NCBI GenBank assembly: GCA_037833965.1
Contig: AP031352.1
Span: 30,444,501 to 30,508,500, forward strand
From: Marchantia polymorpha subsp. ruderalis
Lineage: Eukaryota > Streptophyta > Marchantiopsida > Marchantiales > Marchantiaceae
Direction: 5' to 3'
Length of the DNA stretch: 64,000 bases
This document shows, in pieces, positions 12,871-23,000 of the stretch. The notes below the pieces were generated by a model. That model was not told where the DNA came from. It was given only the letters and a program-made list of their open reading frames with translations, and made no database searches. Position 1 is the stretch's first letter. Each line of letters starts with the position of its first letter. Position numbers and translations under genes: made by a program.

Positions 12871-14442
12871 TAGAGATTGCCATTGGCTGGTCCCAGAGAT
12901 ATCAGAGGAGATCCTGGTGGCCATATGTGTCTCACATTTGTGGGCTATTTCCTTCTACTTTCCATATGGATACATACTCTGTTACGCCAGACGTTATCCT
13001 TCTTTTCCATTCTTCTAGTGAACAGGGTGTATATACGGTTGATGTTTGGTGATTTGATGGTGATGCGCGTCTTCTGCCAATCAATTCCAAAAATTCATTC
13101 CTATTCGGAGGCACTCATTGAGATCTACAGGCTTGAAAATAAACAAATAAACATCTCTCTGCTATATAACAACACATCACTTGGTGACCACCTTCGTAAT
13201 CTCGCGTGTGCAACCAAGTCATGTCACAAATAAGTTTATTAATGTCGTGAATACTACAATGTATGGATGTCCATGTTTATATCCGATGTTGCTTAGCATT
13301 GAGTATTTTTAGCAGCCGTTATCTTTTCGGCCAGGTTGGCAATCTGATATTGACCAAGTAAATCTATTTTTGATGAGTTACTCAATCCCAAAAAATGTGG
13401 AATATATAGATGCACATAATAGTGTGTGGCTAGAGATGTAAATATCGTGTCAAGTTCAATGAATAATGTATCTTGTAGTCTATTACGGAAAAATTACAAT
13501 GGATTGAAGTGAATATTTTAATTAGAAGATTGAGAAAGCATAGCAGAAATTGTACTTCCTCTCTCTATGTTGTAATCTTTTCGACATAAATTGTCATAAT
13601 CCATGTGCAAAAAAATTTGCAGAAAACTACAAGTGGATAGTATATGGACTGTGGATTTACATTCTTATATAATCCTACATGATGGTAGACCAATCATGTT
13701 AAGATACTTTTAAGTCATACAATATTTGTTCCTCGCCTGGCGTGTATCACAAAACATTAGCACGTTCTGAACTCTTTTGCCATGTGTTACTTTTCATTAT
13801 CTTCAAGAGAGTGTTGGTTATAGCAATCTAAATATCCTTTCTTTGAATGTCAGACTATCAGTATCTCTCATCATTAAAATTACTCTGATTTACATTTCTT
13901 GTCTTCGACGACTTAGCCTTCGGGCTCCTTCGCGGTATCAGAGGTCACTCAAACAACACAGATTGTTAGTTTTGAGCGTGATGTACAATTTAAAAAGAAT
14001 AAAATCTCTTAATCGACGAGGCTACATAACTGCAAAAAATACTTTCCAATAAAAGTTACTTGAATTTTGCATAAGACTGTAAGACTTTCACTCCTCATTA
14101 GTGGAACAGTAGCAAATGTCAGCCAACTCTTCACATGATTGAATCTATTAGTATCGAAGGTATCAACTTTTGACATTCGAGTGCATAAAACATGAAAGGG
14201 ATCGAATAAAGTATCTAAAAGACAATATTCTTTTCCATCATTAAAATTTTAAACTTGTACGACGTGTACTCTGTGCATACTTCTCAACATGCCAACGTTT
14301 AGGTTCTCTCCCTCGATGAGACTTTCGATGCGAGATGACGACTACTATGGTGGTGTGATGTTCCTTCATTTTATGTCATTCTACGATTTTTAATTGTCTT
14401 CTATTCCCTTGTCTCATCTATAAGGTCATGATAGTTTACTTG
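12871..14442. other. Intergenic DNA, no gene recognised
   Basis: Moderately AT-rich. The longest frames (12650-13018 and 12877-13233, plus strand) run out of the RNase T2 remnant without domain content. Nothing else is supported. Confidence 0.5.
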
Positions 14443-14745
14443 TCACAAAATAGGTCCAAGAGACATCGGTTTCCAAAGATTTTGAGCCTCTTTCTGCCCT
14501 TCACAGCAACCCAAGGCCTCAAACCCTCCAAAAGAGGAAAAGAATTGGAGACTGGATTTTGTACCAATTCCGAACTTACCTCGAACAAAAATCTCCTCTG
14601 AGTTTCTGACAGAAGACGTAATTAATGGCAATGATACATGTGCTATATTTGGAAACATCACATTAGGTGATAAAACAAAGAAAACACTAGAAGGAAGTGA
14701 CCTCTGATAGTAGTAATCGATGGTGAAATCATCCTCCCTCGACAC
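14443..14745. other. Segment open on both strands, coding status unclear
   Basis: The minus strand is open for 100 codons. The plus strand is open in one frame from about 14485 to 14707, reading NWRLDFVPIPNLPRTKISSE and later NGNDTCAIFGNITLGDKTKK. Both look protein-like, neither starts with ATG, and neither matches a family I know. A CAG acceptor at 14505-14507 (+) and a GTAAGT donor on the minus strand near 14580 are present. At most one is likely to be real. Confidence 0.25.
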
Positions 14746-14999
14746 CCCTCGATTACTTCACGCATCTGCACTCCAGTCTGAAGATGAACACAGTCTGATT
14801 ACGATGTAAGAATTGGAATCCCCATGCTTAGCACAATGGTCATTGCCTCGGTTCTGAAATAAAAAATGCAATCCGTGATGGATTTCAGATCTTGTGGTAA
14901 TGATTGAGAGATACGTTTCTTTCGATATGTCAATAATGAGACTTCATTGGGCGAGCCAGGCATACAAACTGGAATATGTTCCCAATATGATGGTTGCAA

Positions 15000-16400
15000 C
15001 ACCTACCGGGGCGAAAACGTAAAAGAGGGCCGAGGGAGAAAAGCATAAATAATGGGCAGCGTTCTCATCAGAATACTCCACCTAATACGCATGAGGTCGG
15101 ATCGGAAGGGCCAATGGCGCCGGGCATCACTGACGCAGGACACTCTGGGACTCTGGTATGGAATCCCGTCCGTCCGGAAAAGCCTGGCAGACCAGCAGAC
15201 TGTAACTCCGGTCGCAGTGTCCAAGGGTTAGGCTCCGAACCCAAGGCGCGTAGGCCCCTCAGGGGCACAGGTAGCCTCGAGGCCTCGCCAACCGGGGGAG
15301 CCGCCTAGCTGGACGGCCGACGTGGCAAGCGCACATCAGGCTCGGAGAAGATCTTGTTACTCCTCGGGAAGCGCGCGCCTTGGCGGCGGGCAGAGGCTGC
15401 CGACGTGGCGAGGGCGAGGAGTACGACGGGCAGAGGGAAAAAAGTTGTCACCTGTAATGAGTAGTCCAATGATAGCCAGTCGGACTTTCCGCCTCGTTAG
15501 GGACCCTGGCCAGGCCTAAGAGCTGCCGCTGCCGCAACCGCAACCTGGCATGTGTCATGGACTCCGGTGAAAGGCCGTATTTCGGAACAGGCCTGGAAGG
15601 ACACCGTACGCAGCATTCGCTGATTTGGACGGAATTTCGATGGAAGAAGAATTGCATTATGCTGCCGAGGCTTCGATTTGCAGCTGCCCCGTCGCGTAAG
15701 GACCTTTCTTCTCGGTGGCAAATGACATTCTTCTCGATCGGAGATGATGAGAATGATTATTCAGACTCGGACTCCATGTGAGGTCTAATTTTGATAAGCC
15801 ACTGACATGCAGGCTCTGACCTGCCAGTTGTTTCTAGATCTACCCGTATGGTCTGTGTTATTCCCGCTTCTGAATTCTCTGCTGCGTTTCCAGTGTTCCC
15901 CCCTCGCGGTCCTCCCGTCTTCTCGCTTTAATGCACTGCGCCATACGAGTATGCGCGACGAGATCTGTCGTCTACACCATGCGCCTGCCACTGGATCGAT
16001 CCACTACAACCATTTCAAGCGTGTATGAGGCTGGGGACTATTTCCAGGATAGCGGTGTCAGCCATGGACCCGCTTGACATTTGCACCCTCGGTGCATATT
16101 TCTAATGAGTGCCTGGATAGATAAGAAATGTGTTGTAACGCTAGAAGGCCTCACCACACCTGTCACAAATGTGAACGTGAAACAGACTGCGGATCACTGC
16201 AACCTATCGCGCTTCGTGAGTCCCTGCCCCAGTGCTCCCCTAAGAACGCGAGCAGTAGGCGAATCGATTGAGGCCTGGGGAGAAATACACATTGAAAAGG
16301 ACAAAAGGCGCATAATGAGCACAGTTGTGAAGCTCATTGAGCCAGAAATATCTACTGACTAAACCCGATTTGCAGTACAAACTGGGCTTTTATCTTACGT
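15000..16400. other. GC-rich island with unidentified small open frames
   Basis: This block is clearly GC-richer than its flanks. It holds several short plus-strand frames, among them 15557-15781 (listed separately) and 16081-16362, whose C-terminal half reads IMSTVVKLIEPEISTD. Another exon-like frame at about 15812-15928 follows a CAG acceptor and reads SDLPVVSRSTRMVCVIPASE. I could not join them in phase, so a single multi-exon gene is possible but unproven. Confidence 0.35.
15557..15781 (+). CDS. Small unidentified open frame (74 aa)
   Basis: Starts with ATG inside a GC-rich island and ends with TGA at 15781. The protein begins MDSGERPYFGTGLEG, has a basic aromatic middle (FRWKKNCIMLPRLRF) and ends in an acidic tail (DDENDYSDSDSM). 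Two possible donors lie at its end, so it could be a first exon. It contains no recognised domain, membrane segment or signal peptide. The position in a CpG-rich block and the ATG favour it over most other short frames in the area, but chance is not excluded. Confidence 0.28.
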   Translation: MDSGERPYFGTGLEGHRTQHSLIWTEFRWKKNCIMLPRLRFAAAPSRKDLSSRWQMTFFSIGDDENDYSDSDSM

Positions 16401-17025
16401 CTGATCAGGAGCAAGACGGAGCCGGTATTGCAGATTCCATCATGTTAGTCCCACCAAGGCCGGGCTGTCGTATGGAGATGTAGATCTGTTGATGATGAGT
16501 GGTTGGCTACGAGCCCTTGGAGAATACGAGAGCAACCGCGGCTAACAAAATCGTTACAAACTGGACGAAAGTGAAGGTACGACGGTAATTCTCGATACCA
16601 TGAACGCCCATAGTTCTCTCTCTCTCTGTCGCTCGATCCGCGCTCTCGCGTCGAGTCTAGCATGCCATACATACTCCAACCGGATCGGTGAAATTGGTAC
16701 ACATCAAGACGCCTAGAGGCGCGGACCTGAGCAGCAAATACAACTGCGCTCTTTCGTTCGTGCCGGTTTCTGTGAGAGCAAGGGGCGCTCGACAGATGGA
16801 CTCGTAGCAGTCGAGAAAATTCACGGCAAGCGCCGAGAAGCGCGAAGGCAGATGCGAGGTGCCCAAACGTGGCTTCCGATCGACGGAATGGCCGTGGCGT
16901 GATCCATGAGAGGGCTTTCTGATATTACACAGATTTGGCAATCGAGCCGGCCTCGTAAAATCTGCATGGATGCGACTACGTGCGTGGAGAACGGAGAAAC
17001 TCCTGGGCCTAGAGGATGTCGGGGA

Positions 17026-17067
17026 GTACCGTCCTGTACAATACAGTACAGGCCCTCCTCGCAGTAC
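17026..17067. promoter_or_regulatory. Cluster of four GTAC motifs
   Basis: GTAC occurs at 17026, 17036, 17046 and 17064, including an inverted pair CCTGTAC-n6-GTACAGG (17033-17052). GTAC is the core bound by plant SBP-box factors and by copper-response regulators of that family. No gene has been identified beside it, so function is inferred from motif density only. Confidence 0.3.
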
Positions 17068-17108
17068 AGGAGACAACCAGAAAGAAGGAGAACTTTCTAG
17101 CGACGGGC

Positions 17109-17170
17109 GATAGATAGATAGATAGATAGATCGATCGATAGATCGATCGACAGGCAGGCAGACAGGCAGG
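17109..17170. repeat. Compound tetranucleotide microsatellite
   Basis: Runs of GATA, then GATC/GATA, then CAGG units without interruption. Confidence 0.95.
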
Positions 17171-17597
17171 AAGGCAGACGAACTCCCACTCCGTCCGTCC
17201 TCCCTCGTGGTCAAGGTGAAGAGCCCAACGCTGCGTACAACACAACACCTGCGCAGGGGTAATCGCTTTCTTCCATCTCTCTCTCGCGCGCGGATTCTAA
17301 CCATGCGGGGGCGGGGGGAGGCGCTACTACTGTACGTGTACTTTCACCCCACCCCGACCCCCGCAACGATGTCCACATCTCGCTTTTCCCCAGACGACAC
17401 ACAAGAGCTTCGGATCAGAGCTCAGCACACTTCAGCCTTCAGTGAAAGAAAGAGGGAGTGGCTTTTGACGGGCTCCACACGCGGCAAGGACGCCGTACCT
17501 CCGGTCTGTCCGGAACTCAGATTCCATACATACAGGAGCCAGAACGGTTGGCATGTCTGTCCGTCAGATGGTCTGGGCTCGAGTTCACTGTACGACG

Positions 17598-17654
17598 AGA
17601 GAGAGAGAGAGAGAAGGGGCAGGATGAGGAACGGGACTCTCTCTCTCTCTCTGT
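17598..17654. repeat. Facing (GA)n and (CT)n microsatellites
   Basis: A GAGA run and a CTCT run lie about 25 bases apart and can pair with each other. Confidence 0.85.
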
Positions 17655-18368
17655 AGAAGGCTAGGAGGAGTAGCAGTAGCAGGGGGCAGGAACAGATAAG
17701 CATAACATAACTCGTCCGTTAAGTGAATGATCGGCGGATTGGGGCAGATGATCATGTGAGACGAATGATGTGATTATCGCTAAGTGGGCATCGACGGGAT
17801 TCTCGGGTCGAAATTTGTCTTTTTGGTGCCCGGGTGATATGTCTAAAGATGGAATCTTCGGACTGGGATGGACAGAAAGGTGCAGCTGTTCGACGAGAGA
17901 TGAAATAATGTAGCTGCGCACACCACAGCAGCCGAGCCAGTCACCCTGCCAGTCTGACAATGGGGCCGTAGAGTCAGCAGCCGGTCGGTCAGGTCAGATC
18001 GGGCCTTCCTCTCTTACAGGAAAAGGTAAGGCCAGAGAGGACAGCAGCATCGTTCTCCTCGCGTGAATATTATAGAAAAGGGGGCAGTGGCGACAAGATT
18101 GTGGAATGAATTCGTTGCGCTTCTCAGTGCGCTTCGTGAACTCACTGTACACACATGCTTCGACCTTTCCAGGCCTACTTTCCCAATTTCATGTTTCACT
18201 GTTCTTCTAAAATTGCGCCAGTAATCAAGGTGTGAGAAATATGCACTTATCCGGATGCACAAATTGATGAGAAGTTATGGTTTGTAATGTATCGAGTATA
18301 AGTTTGGAAAAATTATTCGACACTTTTGTTACCATAAATATATACCATAACTATCTCTAATTACCATA

Positions 18369-18407
18369 ATTATCTTCCACCCTTGTGTATAAGGGTGGAA
18401 GAATAAT
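18369..18407. repeat. Near-perfect inverted repeat, about 16-bp arms
   Basis: ATTATCTTCCACCCTT (18369-18384) faces AAGGGTGGAAGAATAAT across a 6-nt loop, with one extra A in the right arm. Confidence 0.9.
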
Positions 18408-19511
18408 GTCATAAGGCATATGTTCCGATAGATTTCTAATTATCAGGATGCTAAACAACAGTGGAAGGAAAATGTTTCATAAATATGTTCAAATTTGTGA
18501 ACATTTTTCTCTTTGCAAGTTTACAGTCATACAATATTATAAGTCGATAAGAATTTCAGTTTGGAGATATGAGTGAAAAGATTATGAAACAGTATTTCAT
18601 TTAATTATTTTGACGCAAAATTTGATAATAAGATTGAAAATTTTAAGTTTTAGAGCTTGATTTCCTTCACGTACTAGTGAGAAACAGGTTAATTTAGTAA
18701 ATTTAGGAGTTAAATTATTTTTCAGGATGTTACTTATATGTGAGGATTATGTTACATTTCGTTACAATAATGTCATCCTCCTCCTGGAAGTTGTTTGCAT
18801 TATTTTATTTCCTGTGTATCTTGAACGCATTAATACGAATTTAATTTGCTCACCAATATTAACGTTGATTTTTAGTTTCTATGTGTGAAGGTTACGTTTC
18901 GTCTGTCGGAAAGTATAACATACATCATCTTCTCGGAATACATATCATAAGATGAAACTGTGCATAGACTCCTGCCATTTGAGAACGTTTGTGGCAGACT
19001 ACGCAAACAATACAGAATGTTCAACATCATTAACTCGAGAGTCGAGAGCTAGGCACAAACGGTCGTGTTTCAACAGCACTTCTTTTTATAAACGATAGCC
19101 GGATTTTAGGACAAAGATTCAATTCTCAGGAGTAGCCTTGCCAACCTCTGGTTCAGCTACACAATTCGTTAGGGAACTAATCGGTTGCTACGTACACTAA
19201 CGCTCCTACTCAACCACTGCATATATATTATAATCTACGCCTGCACTACATAGTTTGCAACACTCTGCAAACTCCCTCAGCCATCCGGCAGCTACTCAAC
19301 CTCAGGGGGCGGGAGATATTCAAACGAATCTACTAGCATGCAGCAGCACTGCTCTGAGAACGAACAGTACAAGCTACAGGTGGACAAGACTTCAGTGTCT
19401 TGGTCAGCTAGCACGCGAGTACCCACACAAAATTTGTACAAGAAACACCTGGTGCTTCACTCCTACCAAAAACAAACTACAGAAAATGCCTTTCTTAGGA
19501 GACGTAGACTT

Positions 19512-20463
19512 TCAAAGCCAGGCAGAGATTGCGGACGGCGTGTTCTTCCAGTCATTGTGTCTATTCCAGACCCCGACAGAAGTAACGGAACCGGGAGTAT
19601 GCTTGCCCTTCTTTCCAGTGCCCGTGTTTCCACCGAGGAGTTCAGACCGCTTGTGCAGCTTCTTGCATATCTTCAACAGGTCAGCTGGTGCAGCAGTTCC
19701 AGTCACAGTCACTCTCTGCCTATTCGTATCGCAGCGTACAGAATCAACGCCTGCAATAATGTGCACAACTATATTAATCTTCACGTAAGTGGGCAGCCGC
19801 CACATTGCATCTGTAACATGAACAACCGATGGTTCCACTACACAGCCATGAGATCATGTCTGCAGGTCCACCTGCGGGACATCTTGTAGGATAGCTGAGA
19901 AATAATTTATTCAAAGAGCATCGAGAGGTCAAATTGAGTGCTCACCATTGCAGTTCAGTAGTGCGTGCTTCACTCTCTCCTCGCAGGCCTCACAGCAGAC
20001 AGGCACTTTCAGTTCTACAATCTGCAGTAAACTACGAAGTCAGTCTACACAATCTCCAATATCAACGTGGGAATTATGAAGTATTCAGAAGTGACGGAAG
20101 CTGAACACAAGAATCGAGTCCGAGCATTGCGTTCGATGAGTGAAGGCTTCTGGGAACCGTACCGAGTGATGAAAGATTTCAGTGTGGCCCCCTCGAGTGT
20201 GGACAGATTGAGGAGTGTGAACAGATTGAGGTGTTCCTGCAATGTAGGACTTGGTAGAGCTCTGAGGTGTGTGGACAATCCATACCGGCTCGCGGGCTCC
20301 ATAGAAGAACTGCGCAGAACAACCAGAGGAGAACAGGCCGAGGTGAGCTCCGAGATCTTGAAGCATCAGAACACCCACACACACACACACACACACACAC
20401 ATTGCCAACGTCCTAGCATTGTATAACTTGCACGGATGCTTCGACGCTAACTTCTTGCTTCAT
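19512..20463 (-). CDS. HMA-domain (heavy-metal-associated) protein
   Basis: Three exons on the minus strand, 20428-20463, 19946-20021 and 19512-19750, join in phase to give 116 residues. The fold starts at residue 13 with IVELKVPVCCEACEERV, whose CEAC (Cys22, Cys25) is the CxxC metal-binding pair of the ATX1/HIPP family. It continues across a phase-1 junction as GVDSVRCDTNRQRVTVTG and APADLLKICKKLHKRSELL. Such domains bind Cu(I), Zn or Cd in the cytosol and pass or sequester them. The tail is Gly/Lys/Ser/Thr-rich and ends SAISAWL, with no CaaX prenylation box, so it resembles the plain HPP group rather than HIPPs. Exons 2 and 3 are firm. Exon 1 (MKQEVSVEASVQ) uses a weak GTTATA donor, so the true start could lie elsewhere upstream. 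Confidence 0.85.
20376..20401. repeat. (CA)n microsatellite
   Basis: About 13 CA units in intron 1 of, or just downstream of, the proposed first exon of the HMA gene. Confidence 0.95.
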
Positions 20464-21958
20464 TCCACCAGCTGAGAGGCACAGAATCGAGCAAGTCACC
20501 CAATCACGAACCATAACGCAGACGCAAAGCAGGGGAAGGTAGACGTAGAAGACGTAGGTGCTCACATCACTGACGCTCATCATCTTGACGAAGAAGCGAG
20601 TCAGGAACTTGTTCGAACTAGCAAATGTCGCCTTCAGCACACACACGAACGCACACTGGATGACGGCGGTCTGATTGACGAGACCTCTCACTACAGCCTT
20701 GGGTCGGAATGAGCTGATGTACAATTGAGCATACACCACACCACAGCTGAAAGTTTACTCAACGCTTACTTCACTCCTCAGGAAGGCTGAATTGCTGAAA
20801 CTGCAGACGAGTGAGCTGGGGAGCTGAATTGCTTAGAAGAGCTTTGAATGCTAAGAATGCATGAGAATGACGAGGACCGGAGTATAAGAAGGCATGGGCG
20901 AGGGAGGTGTGGGGCCGCTGGGGGCTGGGGCTGGAGGCTGGAGACGACGGCAGAGCAGCAAGCTTCGCAGAAACGCACTGACTGCAGCGAGAGAGAGCAG
21001 AGCTTACGAGCTTGGCGGCAGTGTTGGCACAAGGCAGACTATGGTCGAGGCAATCTGACTGCCAGTCGGAGGCGCGAACCAACGGTCATGTAAAATCCGC
21101 CGGATATCCGCTGAGAAATCCACCAGACGCGACAAACGGCTCACAGATCCCGGCCCGATCTAACGGACGGGGGATCCCGACCGACCAGAACGTTCCTCTA
21201 CATCCCCCCCGTCAACGGTAAAAATGGCCGAGTCACTTTGATCGGTAACCGGTACGGACCGAAGCGCGCGAGAGGCGGATCAGGTTCGGTATATATGTTC
21301 GTTGTTGAACGAGCAAAAGTTCAGAGAATACAGCTACTGTACCGAATCCATGGCGCCCTCAAGCTCTACGCAGCAGATGCTATGAATGCCAAAGTAATGC
21401 TTACAGTTTTCGATTGCGTTGGGGGCCGTGCTTGAAAAGTCCGTCACATTTCAGTCATTCAATGCTGGGAAGTTTTCCCTTTCTCGCTTGGCTCTTGATT
21501 GCGGCGCAGTATGTAGGCTCGTTCCGGAACAAACACACAAGCAAGCACACAAACAAACAAACCATTGGAGCTGCAGAGGACATACTGTAACTACTTGATC
21601 TGGTTCGACACAATCGGTCTAATTAGACGAGGCGAGCGAGGAAGAGAGACATCGAACATCATAGCGCCAATGTTAAAAATATATTATAAAATCTCGTTGC
21701 ACCAATGATGGTTGGGTGCCGTTACGGCTCTCTCGTGACATTCATCATGAACTTCTCTAGTCCTGCCTGCTTGCTTGCCTGTTTCCACACGATATTGTTG
21801 GACCTGTTACTGTCGTTATAGTGTTATAGTGGCTCAGCAAAGGCCAGAATTTTAGCCATGTACGGACTGCTCTACTTCTACACTAGGAGGAGAATTTGGT
21901 TCCAAGGGGATGACCTTGACCCTCCCGAGGAAGTTTCATCGATTGTTAAATCCATCTT

Positions 21959-21981
21959 CCCCCCCCCCCCCCCCCCCCCCC
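21959..21981. repeat. Poly-C tract of 23 bases
   Basis: Uninterrupted cytosines followed by five adenines. The exact length may be affected by sequencing slippage. Confidence 0.95.
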
Positions 21982-22968
21982 AAAAACCCTCCTGATGCCA
22001 ATATGGGTATATTCTTGTTTAAGTTGCAAGAATTTGTCGATTATCGTGTGAGATGGCATGTCCTGTTGGCCATGTACTCCTTGACCCGAATCATACATTG
22101 TAGAACACAACACCCGACGAACAAGGGACTTTGATGGACAATAGGTGGATATCTAGATGACGTGCAGTATGATTTATAGTCTAAAGACTACGATTTTCCT
22201 TTCGTATATCGCAAGCCCAGACGGCGAGCTGTCACTGGCAGAGATTCAAGTGAAGAGAAGCGGCCGTCATTTTGCGTGCCGTCACACTCAATATTTTCTT
22301 CCAAGATGAATTTGAATGCATTAACGCTAGTTTCATGGGAAGGATACATTCTTAAGTCTAATTACTGGAGGTACCGATGCATTGGCTCTGATTACAAGAC
22401 ACCAGGTTATCAATGCGGCTGTACAGCCCAACACCATTCTACTGCGCCGCTTACCGTGAATTTCATGACCAATCAATGCTAAACTCCTGTGGCGGGCGTG
22501 TTGTGTGGCTGATCGCCTTCTCGTTTCCTTCTGCCACGAATGAGAGGGTTGCTATAATGACGGGTAGAATCTATCTCAACCCCGGGCCTAAGTCGTATAA
22601 TCACACCTCTATATACAGTAGGACACGTCGAGTATTCATAAGTGCGCAGAATACAGGTTCCGCATAAAGCAAGATAAAATAATAAACTAGCCGACCGCAC
22701 GGATCGACAATCGCATGTCTTCGTCTGAATCCCCGCATCTCCAGTACTGCCCCAGCGTACATAAAGTATCATCATCAAGCTCGCGATTGGGATCATGAGG
22801 TCGAGTAGAGAGACCCTGCTGTAGAAAAGCTTGCCGGTTTTGTGGTCGACCGTTGAACTAATCTCCACCTCGGACACAATGGAGTGAGCTGCAACAACCT
22901 CGCTCTCTCCTGGTGACGAGTAAAATATACTGCACTCTTGGTTTCGGGCTCTTGGACGTTTTAGCAGA

Positions 22969-23000
22969 ATGCTTACTCATGCCTACACATGAGTAAGCAT
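22969..23000. repeat. Perfect inverted repeat, 13-bp arms, 6-nt loop
   Basis: ATGCTTACTCATG, loop CCTACA, then CATGAGTAAGCAT. Confidence 0.95.

Larger units (their letters stand above)
16440..19511. other. Microsatellite-rich, partly GC-rich intergenic DNA
   Basis: From 16.6 to 18.0 kb the DNA is GC-rich with GATA/GATC/CAGG, GA and CT repeats and a cluster of GTAC motifs. From 18.2 to 19.2 kb it becomes AT-rich with no open frame of note. A 215-codon minus-strand frame at 16657-17304 is created by the repeats and is not accepted as a gene. Confidence 0.5.

Noticed and set aside
16657..17304. 215-codon minus-strand open frame
   Set aside because: It runs through the GATA/GATC/CAGG microsatellite, giving repeated DRSIYLSI- and PVCLPV-type residues; it has no domain and no coding-like composition.
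22479..22877. Minus-strand frame with a possible membrane segment
   Set aside because: Starts with GTG, no phase-matching partner exon was found and no family is recognised; noted only within the intergenic entry.
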